NCBI GenBank assembly: GCA_001794125.1
Contig: MGJF01000005.1
Coordinates: 1-34,065, forward strand
Reading direction: 5' to 3'
Source: Candidatus Yanofskybacteria bacterium RIFCSPHIGHO2_01_FULL_43_32
Lineage (GTDB): Bacteria > Patescibacteriota > Minisyncoccia > 2-02-FULL-40-12 > GWA2-44-9
Length of the DNA stretch: 34,065 nt
The notes under the pieces were generated by a model that worked only from the letters and a program-made list of their open reading frames with translations, did not search any database and was not told the DNA's origin. The stretch's first letter is position 1. Each line of letters starts with the position of its first letter. Position numbers and translations under genes: made by a program. Below, one piece after another: positions 6,887 through 15,067 of the stretch.

Positions 6887-7766
6887 AATATTTTTCGGTT
6901 TTCTGGCAGTAATTGCCCTGTTTTCGGTTTACAGCGTTTTCAATTCCTTAAGCGGTAAATCCGCTCCTTTTGCGGCTATCGGCATACAAAATACCTTGCC
7001 AAGCCCCGATACTGACGCCGACCATGACGGACTGACTAATCGAGAGGAATCCTACTGGAACACTGACTTTCAAAATCCTGACACCGACGGCGATGGTTTT
7101 AAGGACGGAGAAGAGGTGGTGTCGGGGCATGACCCTTTAAAACCCGGACCAAATGATCTTTTAGCCAATTCCGCAAATTTAACGGAAAAAATACAAAACT
7201 TAGTCGTTGGAGGTATTTATTCTACGGATTTAAAACCCGATAACAAAAATTTTGATTCATCTATTGGAAACATATCCGCTGTAATCGTTGACGACTTTTA
7301 CCAATCTCAATCATTCCAAAAACCTCAAATAACCTTGACAAACAATTCCAAAGAAAACCAAGAATTATATCTAAAAAATACCGCGCAAATAATAAAGCAA
7401 CTTCTTCTGGCGCCCAATAATAATATCAGCGCCAAAGCCACCGGCGACCAATATATTGTTCTTCTTTCGGGATTAAAAAACAACTTCAAAGACGCTTACC
7501 GAGATTTGGCCCAAATGTCCGTTCCTAATGGTTGGCAGGAAATACACTATAACCTGTTAGACATAGTCAACCGGTCAACGGTGAATTATGAATCCTTAGG
7601 CTCTTACCAGACCGACCCCTACAGATCCTATATCGCTCTTGAAGATATTAAGAATATGGATAGCGATATAAAAGAACTGATAAAGCAGGTTAATTCACGC
7701 ATTACCCAAAACCATTTAAACCCTGATGACAACTTCTACAAACTCTTAAATCAGCTTTTCAAATAA
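6870..7766 (+). CDS. Exported or membrane-anchored thrombospondin type-3 repeat protein
   Basis: 298 aa. The N-terminal hydrophobic segment (5-27) is a signal or membrane anchor. Two calcium-binding TSP3 repeats follow: DTDADHDGLTNREE (47-60) and DTDGDGFKDGEE (71-82), ending in the usual GHDPLKPG. The remaining about 200 residues show no motif I recognise and look mainly helical. TSP3 repeats bind Ca2+ and occur on many exported proteins. The gene overlaps lnt (17 nt) and the next gene (1 nt), so it probably belongs to the same transcript as the secretion cluster. No lipobox cysteine is seen, so it is not an obvious Lnt substrate. Its function is unknown; a surface or periplasmic part of the secretion apparatus is an inference. 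Confidence 0.8.
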   Translation: MPNKIKIFFGFLAVIALFSVYSVFNSLSGKSAPFAAIGIQNTLPSPDTDADHDGLTNREESYWNTDFQNPDTDGDGFKDGEEVVSGHDPLKPGPNDLLANSANLTEKIQNLVVGGIYSTDLKPDNKNFDSSIGNISAVIVDDFYQSQSFQKPQITLTNNSKENQELYLKNTAQIIKQLLLAPNNNISAKATGDQYIVLLSGLKNNFKDAYRDLAQMSVPNGWQEIHYNLLDIVNRSTVNYESLGSYQTDPYRSYIALEDIKNMDSDIKELIKQVNSRITQNHLNPDDNFYKLLNQLFK

Positions 7767-9157
7767 TGTTCAGAAAACTAACTATCGTTATTATTGTTAT
7801 CGGGCTTGCCTGGAACTTGTTTGTTTATGCCCCAAAAACAAAAGCCGCGGCAGTAGTCCATGATCCTCTCAATGCAATAATTAACGGAGTAACCGCTGGC
7901 TCCTCCACATCCTTGGCGGTCAAGGAGTATGTTCTTGATACCATAGCCCGAGCTATCGCCAGAAGTTTATTAAACGTCGCTGTCTCCGGAATAATTAACA
8001 AAATTCAGACCGGCGGGAGGGACGGGGGGCCGGCTTTTGTTCAAAATTGGAGAAATTTCCAGACCGACGCCCAATATCGCGGAGAAAATGTATTCAGAAG
8101 CATATTGGCCTCAACAACGCTATGCAATTACACATCTGTAGGCATTAAGAGTCTTTTCGGAGCAAACCAAAGAGTATCTTCCACAGGACAAAATCTGCGT
8201 GTAAATAATTTTGATCCTTTCTCTTTGAGAGCGGCATGCACCATGCCTTCAAATTTCAATCTTACCAATTATCAAAACGACTTTGCAGGAAATGGCGGTT
8301 GGAATGCCTGGTCAAGAATGCTTGAACCTCAAAATAATTATTACGGCCTCTTATTTGGCTCACTTGATGAGGCGGCCAGACAAAGGGCACTTGAAGAATC
8401 GGGGGATATGAACGAAGCATTAGCCGGCAGTGGATATACCTCAATTAGGGACAAGAATTGTACCGGTACAGGAGCAGGGGCTAAATGCGTTTTTATGGGT
8501 AAAATTTTTACACCCGGAGACCTGCTCGGCAAGAGCGCAGCCAGTACCATAGACAGTGACTTGGGATGGCTTGTTTCGTCAGACGAACTAAGCGAAGTAA
8601 TTATTGCTCTTGGCTCCGCAATTACAAACAGGATAATAAATTTAGCAACATCTAATTCTTCAAATGATTATAGAAACGCTCCCAGAGCCGACACTTCGAG
8701 TTCTGACGGATATCTTGCGTGTATTAACGCCTGCCCGGCAGCCAATGACCTTACTTGTCAAACTAACTGTGCAAGTGCTTGGGGTTATAATACACCGCAA
8801 GCAAGTTCCACGCCCCCTAATGAACCCCCGCCACCTGAAGAAGAACCGGATTCACTGCTTTCAGACATACAAGCCGAACGGGGAAATTATGGCACTCCGA
8901 TGAGTCCGGTACAACTTTCAGCCCTTCTTAATGCCGTGGCGTGGAGAAACCAAGCAGTCGGATGGGGACTCTTAAGCAAGCCCAGCGGTAATAATTGTCC
9001 TTCTGCTTCGGGTCCAATTTCTTGTGATATATTATTCCATAGGCCAAGCGGATTACATTATGATGTTCTGTCTGATTCAGAAAATACGGCAGCTCCGACA
9101 TGGAATTTAGTTGGTCCAATGGATATTTCACGCTGGATCGCGCCAATTCAGCCATAA
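7766..9157 (+). CDS. Exported cysteine-rich protein of the type IV secretion cluster, function unknown
   Basis: 463 aa. A signal peptide is evident (hydrophobic 6-21, then APKTKAAA with a likely cleavage near 27-29). The mature protein has ten cysteines, several in pairs or short spacings (ACINAC, TCQTNC, NCTGTGAGAKC), which suggests disulfide-stabilised folding outside the membrane. A proline- and glutamate-rich linker (PPNEPPPPEEEPDS) separates the main body from a C-terminal part of about 95 residues with two more cysteines. The N-terminal helical stretch (VLDTIARAIARSLLNVAV) is loosely reminiscent of exported T4SS pilus or adhesin components (VirB5/TrbJ position), but I cannot establish homology. 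It overlaps the TSP3 gene by 1 nt and precedes the VirB6-like gene by 2 nt. Confidence 0.7.
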   Translation: MFRKLTIVIIVIGLAWNLFVYAPKTKAAAVVHDPLNAIINGVTAGSSTSLAVKEYVLDTIARAIARSLLNVAVSGIINKIQTGGRDGGPAFVQNWRNFQTDAQYRGENVFRSILASTTLCNYTSVGIKSLFGANQRVSSTGQNLRVNNFDPFSLRAACTMPSNFNLTNYQNDFAGNGGWNAWSRMLEPQNNYYGLLFGSLDEAARQRALEESGDMNEALAGSGYTSIRDKNCTGTGAGAKCVFMGKIFTPGDLLGKSAASTIDSDLGWLVSSDELSEVIIALGSAITNRIINLATSNSSNDYRNAPRADTSSSDGYLACINACPAANDLTCQTNCASAWGYNTPQASSTPPNEPPPPEEEPDSLLSDIQAERGNYGTPMSPVQLSALLNAVAWRNQAVGWGLLSKPSGNNCPSASGPISCDILFHRPSGLHYDVLSDSENTAAPTWNLVGPMDISRWIAPIQP

Positions 9158-9159
9158 AA

Positions 9160-11193
9160 ATGTCAAGAAATTTTAAAAAATACCGGAAATATTACTTAGC
9201 AATATTGTTTGCGGTTATTTTAGTTTTACTGCCGATTCATCCGGCTAAGGCTGGCTGGCTGGCAGAGTGGACCATTGAACACACCTTCGGTTATGTTCTT
9301 TTTATTGTCATGTCGGTTGCCGGAAAAATGATTGGAGCTCTGGCGACACTCCTGAACTGGGCAATCCATATACCAGTATATCCCGATGGTGGAATAGCTG
9401 TTATAGACAAGAGTTGGGAAATAATGAGAAATTTTGCCAATATGTTTTTTATCGTTGCTCTCATCATGATGGCGTTTGCAACCATCTTTGATGTTCTTCC
9501 CGGAGCGGCAAAATACAACGCCCGAGCGCTGTTCGGCAGATTCCTGCTAACGGCTCTGCTCATAAATTTCAGTTTGGTTCTTGGAGTTCTTGTTATTCAG
9601 GGCACCCAAGTTTTAAGCAATACATTCCTCGTAGCCATAGGTGATATGGCTAATCGATTGGGGCAAGACCTTAATCCCTCGCAATTATTACCCAGCCAAA
9701 GTTCTGTCACGGCCGCCGTTTCGTTAGATGCTGTAGTCTTTGGAACCTTGGCAACTCTAATTTTTAGCATAATTTTAATATTCACTTATCTTTTCAGTAT
9801 TCTTACAGCTTTAATATTTGTTTTTATAAGAATACCAATCTTATGGGCTCTGTTAATTGTTTCACCGATGGCTTGGATAATGAATGTTTTTCCGGCCGGG
9901 GAAGGGACATTCAAAAAATGGTGGGCCATATTTTTCGGTTGGAATATGTTTCTGCCCATCTATCTTTTCTTCCTATATTTCGGCCTTTATTTTTTGAGCA
10001 ATCAGAGAAATATAATCCAGAGCATTGCTTCCGAAGTCTCTCAAGCCAAAATAAGCGAATCCCTTCCATTCAGCTTGCAGTTGGTATTTTTCTACGTCAT
10101 GACCGCGATTTTTATGATTGGCGGAACGATAGTGGCGATGAAGGCCTCCATGTTCTCCGGAACCGGAGTGGTTGGAATTGCCAAGTGGTCTCGGGGGATT
10201 GCGGCGAAAAGATTAGGGTTGACTGGAGCAAATCAGGCTTGGCAAGAAAAGAGAAAAGAAATTGAGGGAGGAGAAGGGCGACTGGGTAGAATATTTGGTG
10301 GACCACCTGCAGGGCTTGAAACGTCCAGAAGATTACTGGGTGTTCAAGGTGCCGGCGATATAAAACCTCAAAAAGAGTTCTTAGCAAAGATGGACAAGGA
10401 GGCAGCAGTCCTACGGGATCAAGAAACTACCGGCAAAATTATCGTGGACAACACTTTTAAAGCCTCCGCGCTTAGACAAGGCGCTAACACAGCAAAAGGA
10501 GCGGCCATGCGTTCGATATTATACGAAAGAGGAATGATTGATGCTACTGAATTTGATCGGGATATGGCCGAATGGACACAAAAAAATCCATTCCTTGCAC
10601 AAAGAATGTCAGAACAGGCTAAGAAAGGTAAATACAAAAAAGTTCCAGGAAAACAATTGAATGACATGTACACAGCCCAGGCAGGCAGTACATATGAGAA
10701 ATATAGAACCCCAGGTGCTACAGCCAGTCGCAAAGAATGGTTTAGTTTTGCAGCCGAAGATGATGATTCATTAAAAACCATGGACACAAATAACATAGCT
10801 ACAGGTGTAGGTTTACATGGCGGCAAAGACAGTAATGACGGTAAAGAGAAACTCAAAACAGTCGCCAAAAAAAGGCCTGATGTCGTTGCTGAATACAAAT
10901 TAAAAGAAGACGGTCTAACCACAACGCCCCTACAACTATCACGCTATATATTTAAAGAAATCAAAAACAAGAGTCCCATAGATCTTAGCAAAATGCTTGA
11001 TGCAACATGGGCAAACCCATCCTTCCAAGATGCTCTTAGCAGAAAAGCGTCACTACTTCAAAGAATACAACCTTCGCAACCCGCTCGTCCAGGCAAAAAA
11101 GCTGTTCCAGGAGGAGGAGACACCTTCAAATCTGGACTTAAGAAGGCGGTTCAAAATAATCCCCGCAAACTTAAAATTGCAAGAACTATATAG
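9160..11193 (+). CDS. VirB6/TrbL-like polytopic channel protein with long C-terminal extension
   Basis: 677 aa. Start: the ATG at 9160, 2 nt after the previous stop, gives a proper N-terminal signal or membrane segment (YYLAILFAVILVLLPI ending PAKAG); an in-frame upstream ATG at 9100 would overlap the preceding gene. Several hydrophobic segments fill residues 10-345, with FVFIRIPILWALLIVSPMAW resembling the conserved core of VirB6/TrbL proteins. These form the inner-membrane channel of type IV secretion systems. The last about 320 residues are soluble, charged and rich in Lys, Gln and Gly, probably cytoplasmic. Such extensions are known in some VirB6 proteins, but this one is unassigned. Position upstream of PrgI and VirB4 supports the T4SS call. 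Confidence 0.78.
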   Translation: MSRNFKKYRKYYLAILFAVILVLLPIHPAKAGWLAEWTIEHTFGYVLFIVMSVAGKMIGALATLLNWAIHIPVYPDGGIAVIDKSWEIMRNFANMFFIVALIMMAFATIFDVLPGAAKYNARALFGRFLLTALLINFSLVLGVLVIQGTQVLSNTFLVAIGDMANRLGQDLNPSQLLPSQSSVTAAVSLDAVVFGTLATLIFSIILIFTYLFSILTALIFVFIRIPILWALLIVSPMAWIMNVFPAGEGTFKKWWAIFFGWNMFLPIYLFFLYFGLYFLSNQRNIIQSIASEVSQAKISESLPFSLQLVFFYVMTAIFMIGGTIVAMKASMFSGTGVVGIAKWSRGIAAKRLGLTGANQAWQEKRKEIEGGEGRLGRIFGGPPAGLETSRRLLGVQGAGDIKPQKEFLAKMDKEAAVLRDQETTGKIIVDNTFKASALRQGANTAKGAAMRSILYERGMIDATEFDRDMAEWTQKNPFLAQRMSEQAKKGKYKKVPGKQLNDMYTAQAGSTYEKYRTPGATASRKEWFSFAAEDDDSLKTMDTNNIATGVGLHGGKDSNDGKEKLKTVAKKRPDVVAEYKLKEDGLTTTPLQLSRYIFKEIKNKSPIDLSKMLDATWANPSFQDALSRKASLLQRIQPSQPARPGKKAVPGGGDTFKSGLKKAVQNNPRKLKIARTI

Positions 11194-11195
11194 CC

Positions 11196-11738
11196 ATGGA
11201 TAATCAAGATAACCTGTTCGACACAATTGATAATGATGAAAGTTCCTACTCCTCTTTGAGTACGGAACAGGACAATAGCATGGACATTTACAGCCCTTTT
11301 GATGTTGATGCAGAAGAGTGGAGCAACGATGATTATAAATGGAGTGAATTCGTTGGTAGGATTGGCCGATTACCTGCTTCTGCACAAGATGTCTTGTTTG
11401 ACTCCAATGCAGCCTATTCCATCAAAGACATCGCCTCAAACCATGAGCTAACCGAGGACCAGATAAAAAATCTTTCTAGGGTAGTGAGGGATACAATATT
11501 GGGGGATTTGGTTTTGGGGGAAATGAGTTCTAATATTGCTACCAAACTAAACCTTTCAAATGACATAGCATCCGCCATAGCAAATTCAATTATTTCCGAA
11601 CTATTCAAAGTCGCACCTCAAAACAAAACGATCCCAAAGGAACTGCCACCCAGACCACCTGTACTCCCCAACAGACCTAACCTAAAAATAGAACCAGATG
11701 TAAGCAGGGGAAATGTAGTGGATTTAAGAAATAAATAA
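11196..11738 (+). CDS. Hypothetical acidic protein of the T4SS cluster
   Basis: 180 aa; I do not recognise a family. The first about 50 residues are very acidic and serine-rich (DNQDNLFDTIDNDESS, DVDAEEWSNDD). A helical central part (about 55-140, SIKDIASNHELTEDQIKNLSRVV and similar) may be a small helical bundle. A proline-rich tail (PKELPPRPPVLPNRP) ends the protein. There is no signal peptide or membrane segment, so it is cytoplasmic. It starts 2 nt after the VirB6-like gene and ends at a strong terminator-like palindrome, making it the last gene of that transcription unit. It could be a soluble partner of the basic VirB6 C-terminus; this is inference from adjacency and opposite charge. 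Confidence 0.65.
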   Translation: MDNQDNLFDTIDNDESSYSSLSTEQDNSMDIYSPFDVDAEEWSNDDYKWSEFVGRIGRLPASAQDVLFDSNAAYSIKDIASNHELTEDQIKNLSRVVRDTILGDLVLGEMSSNIATKLNLSNDIASAIANSIISELFKVAPQNKTIPKELPPRPPVLPNRPNLKIEPDVSRGNVVDLRNK

Positions 11739-11763
11739 AAAAAGCGTAATATTACGCTTTTTT
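11738..11763. terminator. Bidirectional intrinsic terminator shared by convergent genes
   Basis: A perfect palindrome: seven A, GCGTAAT, then ATTACGC and six T. It reads as hairpin plus T-run on both strands. It starts at the last base of the + strand stop codon, and the minus-strand gene's stop codon (11752-11754) lies inside it. It separates the secretion genes up to 11738 from the opposing gene. Confidence 0.85.
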
Positions 11764-12300
11764 GCTTTTTGGGCCAAAAAATAAGTCCTTAGCCCCTTGT
11801 TTGCTTTCTTCTCTGGCATTTACCAGACTCCTGTGTGCCTTGTTACTCTTCACGAAACTAATCAAGAAAAAGATGGCATCCCTATCTTCGTCATTGTTTA
11901 TTCCGTAAGACTGACAATAAGCTATGGCACCCGATATTTCTATCCAAATAGAAGCTCCTGAAATATGGCCATCAAGAAAATGAGTAGTACCTATTAGCCC
12001 TTTACAAATTTTGTTCTCAATAGGTCTTGAAAACTCTAATGTATTCACCTCAAAGTATGAGTCTCGAGTTGAACTAGCCACCCATTCAGGACCCAATCTC
12101 GTAATCACCACCACGACCTCTTGCAATTCACTCAAGACTCGAGCCCGGTTTTTATCCCTTGTAAGTTTCAATAACTCCTGGGACTTTTGAAAACCTAAAG
12201 TGTTCCGAGCACATTGAACCTCTACTAACCTTCGGGCCTCTCGATCTTTTCGAATTTCTCTGGCTTCTCGAATTCTGTCTATCAACCAGAATATCCCCAT
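11752..12300 (-). CDS. Orphan hypothetical protein on the opposite strand within the T4SS cluster
   Basis: 182 aa from an ATG at 12300, chosen because AAGGAGAG lies 6 nt upstream; a longer frame to 12348 adds 16 residues without such a site. I recognise no family. The first 25-45 residues are strongly basic and helical (IREAREIRKDREARR), perhaps a short membrane-associated or nucleic-acid-binding helix. The rest looks like a compact alpha/beta domain with two cysteines and a GISGA-like segment (HISGASIWIEISGAIAYC). It has a good Shine-Dalgarno sequence, unlike most neighbours, its own apparent promoter, and the opposite orientation. This suggests later insertion into the + strand cluster. Some resemblance of the layout to small chromosomally inserted accessory genes is all that can be said. 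Confidence 0.6.
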   Translation of the reverse strand: MGIFWLIDRIREAREIRKDREARRLVEVQCARNTLGFQKSQELLKLTRDKNRARVLSELQEVVVVITRLGPEWVASSTRDSYFEVNTLEFSRPIENKICKGLIGTTHFLDGHISGASIWIEISGAIAYCQSYGINNDEDRDAIFFLISFVKSNKAHRSLVNAREESKQGAKDLFFGPKSKKA

Positions 12301-12375
12301 CGCACTCTCCTTGATTTCTGTTATAATTGTTATAGAGCAATTGTGCATATTATACGCTAAATTAGGATTTCGTCA
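12301..12375. promoter_or_regulatory. Divergent promoter region between the orphan gene and prgI
   Basis: Very AT-rich. On the minus strand TATAAT (12349-12354) would give a leader of about 40 nt carrying AAGGAGAG before the orphan gene. On the + strand TATAAT occurs at 12322-12327 and TTGTTA at 12327-12332, but no well-spaced pair stands out. A promoter for prgI must lie here or farther upstream, because a terminator precedes it. Confidence 0.4.
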
Positions 12376-12681
12376 ATGCGTTTCCAATTACCACAATTCA
12401 TAGAGACGGAGGTAAAAATTGTCGGGCCGTTCACGCTCCAGCAGTTCTTATGGGTTGCCGGGGGAGCAGCTTTTACGTTTTTGCTTTATACTTTAGTTAA
12501 GGGCGTCCTGTTCTTTGTTTTAGCGCTACCGATACTCGGAATTTTTCTTGCTTTTGCTTTTATCAAAATAGACGGCGTTCCATTGATAGTTTATGCCAGC
12601 TATAGCTTATCCTATTTCACGAATCCCAAGAAATACATTTTCAAGAAAGAGGACGAGGGGCTAAAGAATTATATTAAATAA
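12376..12681 (+). CDS. PrgI-family membrane protein of type IV secretion systems
   Basis: 101 aa. Two adjacent hydrophobic segments (about 24-42 and 44-64) follow a short N-terminal part (MRFQLPQFIETEVKIVGPFT), and a basic tail containing SYFTNPKKYIFKK ends the protein. This matches PrgI-like proteins, small membrane proteins encoded just before VirB4/TraC-type ATPases in Gram-positive conjugation systems and occupying the VirB3 role. It is followed after 1 nt by the VirB4 N-terminal gene. The family call is by motif memory and context. Confidence 0.82.
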   Translation: MRFQLPQFIETEVKIVGPFTLQQFLWVAGGAAFTFLLYTLVKGVLFFVLALPILGIFLAFAFIKIDGVPLIVYASYSLSYFTNPKKYIFKKEDEGLKNYIK

Positions 12682-12682
12682 T

Positions 12683-13312
12683 ATGGCTGTTCAATCCACC
12701 AAACAATTAGTAGAAGTAGCGAATATTGTCGATAACGTCGTTTTGCTGAAAAACGGCTCTTTGAGGTCCGTAATAGAAGTTTCGGCGACTAATTTTGAAC
12801 TCCGCTCGGAAGGGGAGCAAGTAGCCATTCTCCAAAATTTCCAGCGTTTTGTAAATTCTATAGATTTTCCGCTTCAGATAGTGATACATTCAAGGAAGCT
12901 GAACATAGACGAATATTTGAAATTGATTGACCAGTCCTCGGCCTCACTGACAAATGAATTGCTGAAAATACAAGCCTCGGAGTATTCCAAATTCATTAAG
13001 GAGCTTTCGGATCTTTCCAACATTATGTCCAAAAAGTTTTATATTGTCGTTCCTTTCTATGTTTTTGAAACACCGACAACTTCCGGAATAACCCAGAGTT
13101 TAAAAAGCATATTTAAACCCTCAACGGTCGTGAAAGAGCTTACATCCGAACAGTTGGAAACCTACAGGAGCCAACTCCTCCAGAGAACGGAACTGATCTT
13201 CGATGGTTTGGTTGGGATGGGACTTAGGGCAAAAACACTGGAGAAGGATGACCTGATGAATCTTTTTTACGGACTGTATAACCCCGGAAACAAAATAGCT
13301 CAACAACAATGA
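12683..13312 (+). CDS. VirB4/TraC N-terminal domain protein (separate gene)
   Basis: 209 aa. It looks like the N-terminal domain of VirB4/TraC-family ATPases: MAVQSTKQLVEVANIVDNVVLLKNG, a SVIEVSATNFELRSEGEQ segment, then LQIVIHSRKLNIDEYL and a membrane-proximal strand KFYIVVPFYVF. There is no Walker motif. The ATPase half follows with an ATGA overlap (13309-13312). Together they total 789 residues, near the length of a single-chain VirB4. The break has intact starts and stops, so it is a gene split, or an ancestral two-gene form, not an obvious frameshift. Confidence 0.8.
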   Translation: MAVQSTKQLVEVANIVDNVVLLKNGSLRSVIEVSATNFELRSEGEQVAILQNFQRFVNSIDFPLQIVIHSRKLNIDEYLKLIDQSSASLTNELLKIQASEYSKFIKELSDLSNIMSKKFYIVVPFYVFETPTTSGITQSLKSIFKPSTVVKELTSEQLETYRSQLLQRTELIFDGLVGMGLRAKTLEKDDLMNLFYGLYNPGNKIAQQQ

Positions 13313-15051
13313 ACGGACAACCAAAAAATTTAGACGAACTGTTTGCCCCATCAGCCTTCAGTGTTTCGCCTAATTACTTCCAAATAGGCGATAGATACGC
13401 CCGCACAATATTTCTTGCGACTTATCCGCGCTACCTCCAGACCAACTGGTTCTCGCCGATAATCAATCTTGACCGGGTATTTGATATTTCTATTTTTATA
13501 CTGCCCAAAAACACGGCCACCGTACTGAAACAATTAAGAGACCAGCTAGCCCGGCTTGAATCACAGGCCATGGAAGAGGCCTCCAAAGGCAAGGTTCGCG
13601 ATCCAGTGCTCGAAACCGGCATTCAGGACATTGAAACATTGAGGGACAAGCTTCAGCAGGGGACGGATAAGTTCTTTGAACTTGGGGTTTACATCACCAT
13701 TTACGAAAACAGTGTAAAAGAATTGGATGAGACGGGGAACAAAATAAAGGGTCTTCTGGAATATCAATTAGTCTTCCCAAAACCCGCCATTTTCAGAATG
13801 AACGACGGTTTCAATTCGACCCTGCCCATCAACGATGACCGGCTCAATGTCCACACATCCCTGAACACAGAGCCCCTTTCTTCTTTATTTCCGTTTGTTT
13901 CTTTCGACCTGACCTCCGATTCTGGAATTCTTTACGGCATAAACACCCACAATAATTCTCTCGTACTTTTTGACCGGTTCAACCTGGAAAATGCAAATGC
14001 CGTTGTTTTTGGAAAATCCGGAGGAGGCAAAAGTTATACCGTAAAACTGGAAATACTGCGAAGTCTTCTTTTTGGAACCCAGGTTTTGATAGTTGACCCG
14101 GAAAACGAATATAAATACCTCTCGGATACTATCGGGGGGTCTTCAATAAAAATTTCCATCAATTCCGACCAGCATATCAATCCGTTCGATTTGCCTGTTC
14201 CCAAACCCGACGAATCATCAGCGGATGTCTTTAAGTCGCATATTCTGGATCTGACGGGGCTTTTAAGGCTTATCCTTGGGGAATTGACCCCCGAAGAAGC
14301 GGCCATACTGGACGAGGCGCTGATCCAGACCTACGCCATCAAGGACATAACCCCGGAAGCAGACTTCACAAAGTCCTCTCCTCCTTTGCTTTCCGACCTC
14401 CAAAGCATACTTGAAGGACTGACCGGGGCGGAATCAATGGCAATAAGGCTGAAAAAATACACCCAAGGAACCTTCGCGGGATTTTTGAACAAACCGACCA
14501 ATGTTTCTTTGGACAACCAAATTATTGTGTTCAGTATCAGAGAGATGGAAGAAGAGTTGCGGCCGATAGCCATGTATCTGATATTAAATTTTCTCTGGGT
14601 AACCATCAGAAGGACGTTGAAAAAGAGAATCTTGGTGGTTGACGAAGCCTGGTGGCTTATGAAATATGAGTTAGGAGCAAACTTCCTTTCCAATATCGCC
14701 AAGAGGGCCAGAAAATACTACGCCGGACTTACAACAATATCCCAGGACATACCCGACTTTTTAGCATCGCCCCAAGGAAAAACCATTCTAAGCAATTCTT
14801 CCATTCAAGTTTTGATGAAACAGTCGCCCTCGTCTATTGAAGTGGTCAAAACGACATTCAACCTTACCGACGCCGAGAAATATTATCTGTTGGAAGCGCG
14901 CGTAGGTTTCGGATTATTTTTCTTAGGACAAAACCACATCGGCATCCGTGTCGTCGCTTCTTATGCCGAAGACCAGATAATCACATCCGATCCGCGGCAA
15001 CTGCTTGAAATAGAAAAGGCAAAAGAAGAGTGGGCGAAGTTAAGGGGATAA
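13309..15051 (+). CDS. virB4: VirB4-family type IV secretion ATPase (C-terminal ATPase half)
   Basis: 580 aa. The N-terminal about 190 residues continue the VirB4 N-terminal region. The ATPase domain starts with the VVFGKSGGGKSYTVK Walker A (GKSGGGKS 235-242) and the VIVDPENEY-type segment (261-268). Walker B ILVVDEAWWLM (441-451) follows, then an SQDIPDFL stretch with the conserved glutamine. VirB4 powers substrate transfer and pilus or channel assembly at the inner membrane. Only this ATPase of the T4SS is in the window; VirD4 and VirB11-like proteins are absent, and PilB at 27606 belongs to type IV pili. It is translationally coupled to the preceding gene. Confidence 0.92.
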   Translation: MNGQPKNLDELFAPSAFSVSPNYFQIGDRYARTIFLATYPRYLQTNWFSPIINLDRVFDISIFILPKNTATVLKQLRDQLARLESQAMEEASKGKVRDPVLETGIQDIETLRDKLQQGTDKFFELGVYITIYENSVKELDETGNKIKGLLEYQLVFPKPAIFRMNDGFNSTLPINDDRLNVHTSLNTEPLSSLFPFVSFDLTSDSGILYGINTHNNSLVLFDRFNLENANAVVFGKSGGGKSYTVKLEILRSLLFGTQVLIVDPENEYKYLSDTIGGSSIKISINSDQHINPFDLPVPKPDESSADVFKSHILDLTGLLRLILGELTPEEAAILDEALIQTYAIKDITPEADFTKSSPPLLSDLQSILEGLTGAESMAIRLKKYTQGTFAGFLNKPTNVSLDNQIIVFSIREMEEELRPIAMYLILNFLWVTIRRTLKKRILVVDEAWWLMKYELGANFLSNIAKRARKYYAGLTTISQDIPDFLASPQGKTILSNSSIQVLMKQSPSSIEVVKTTFNLTDAEKYYLLEARVGFGLFFLGQNHIGIRVVASYAEDQIITSDPRQLLEIEKAKEEWAKLRG

Positions 15052-15067
15052 CCAACAACTGATAACT

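Noticed and set aside
10419-10922. 167-codon antisense frame in the VirB6-like gene
   Set aside because: No recognisable motif, lies fully opposite a better supported gene, and is serine/leucine-rich as shadow frames usually are.
12683-15051. VirB4 as a frameshifted pseudogene
   Set aside because: Both frames have proper starts and stops with a clean ATGA overlap, as in other coupled genes here.
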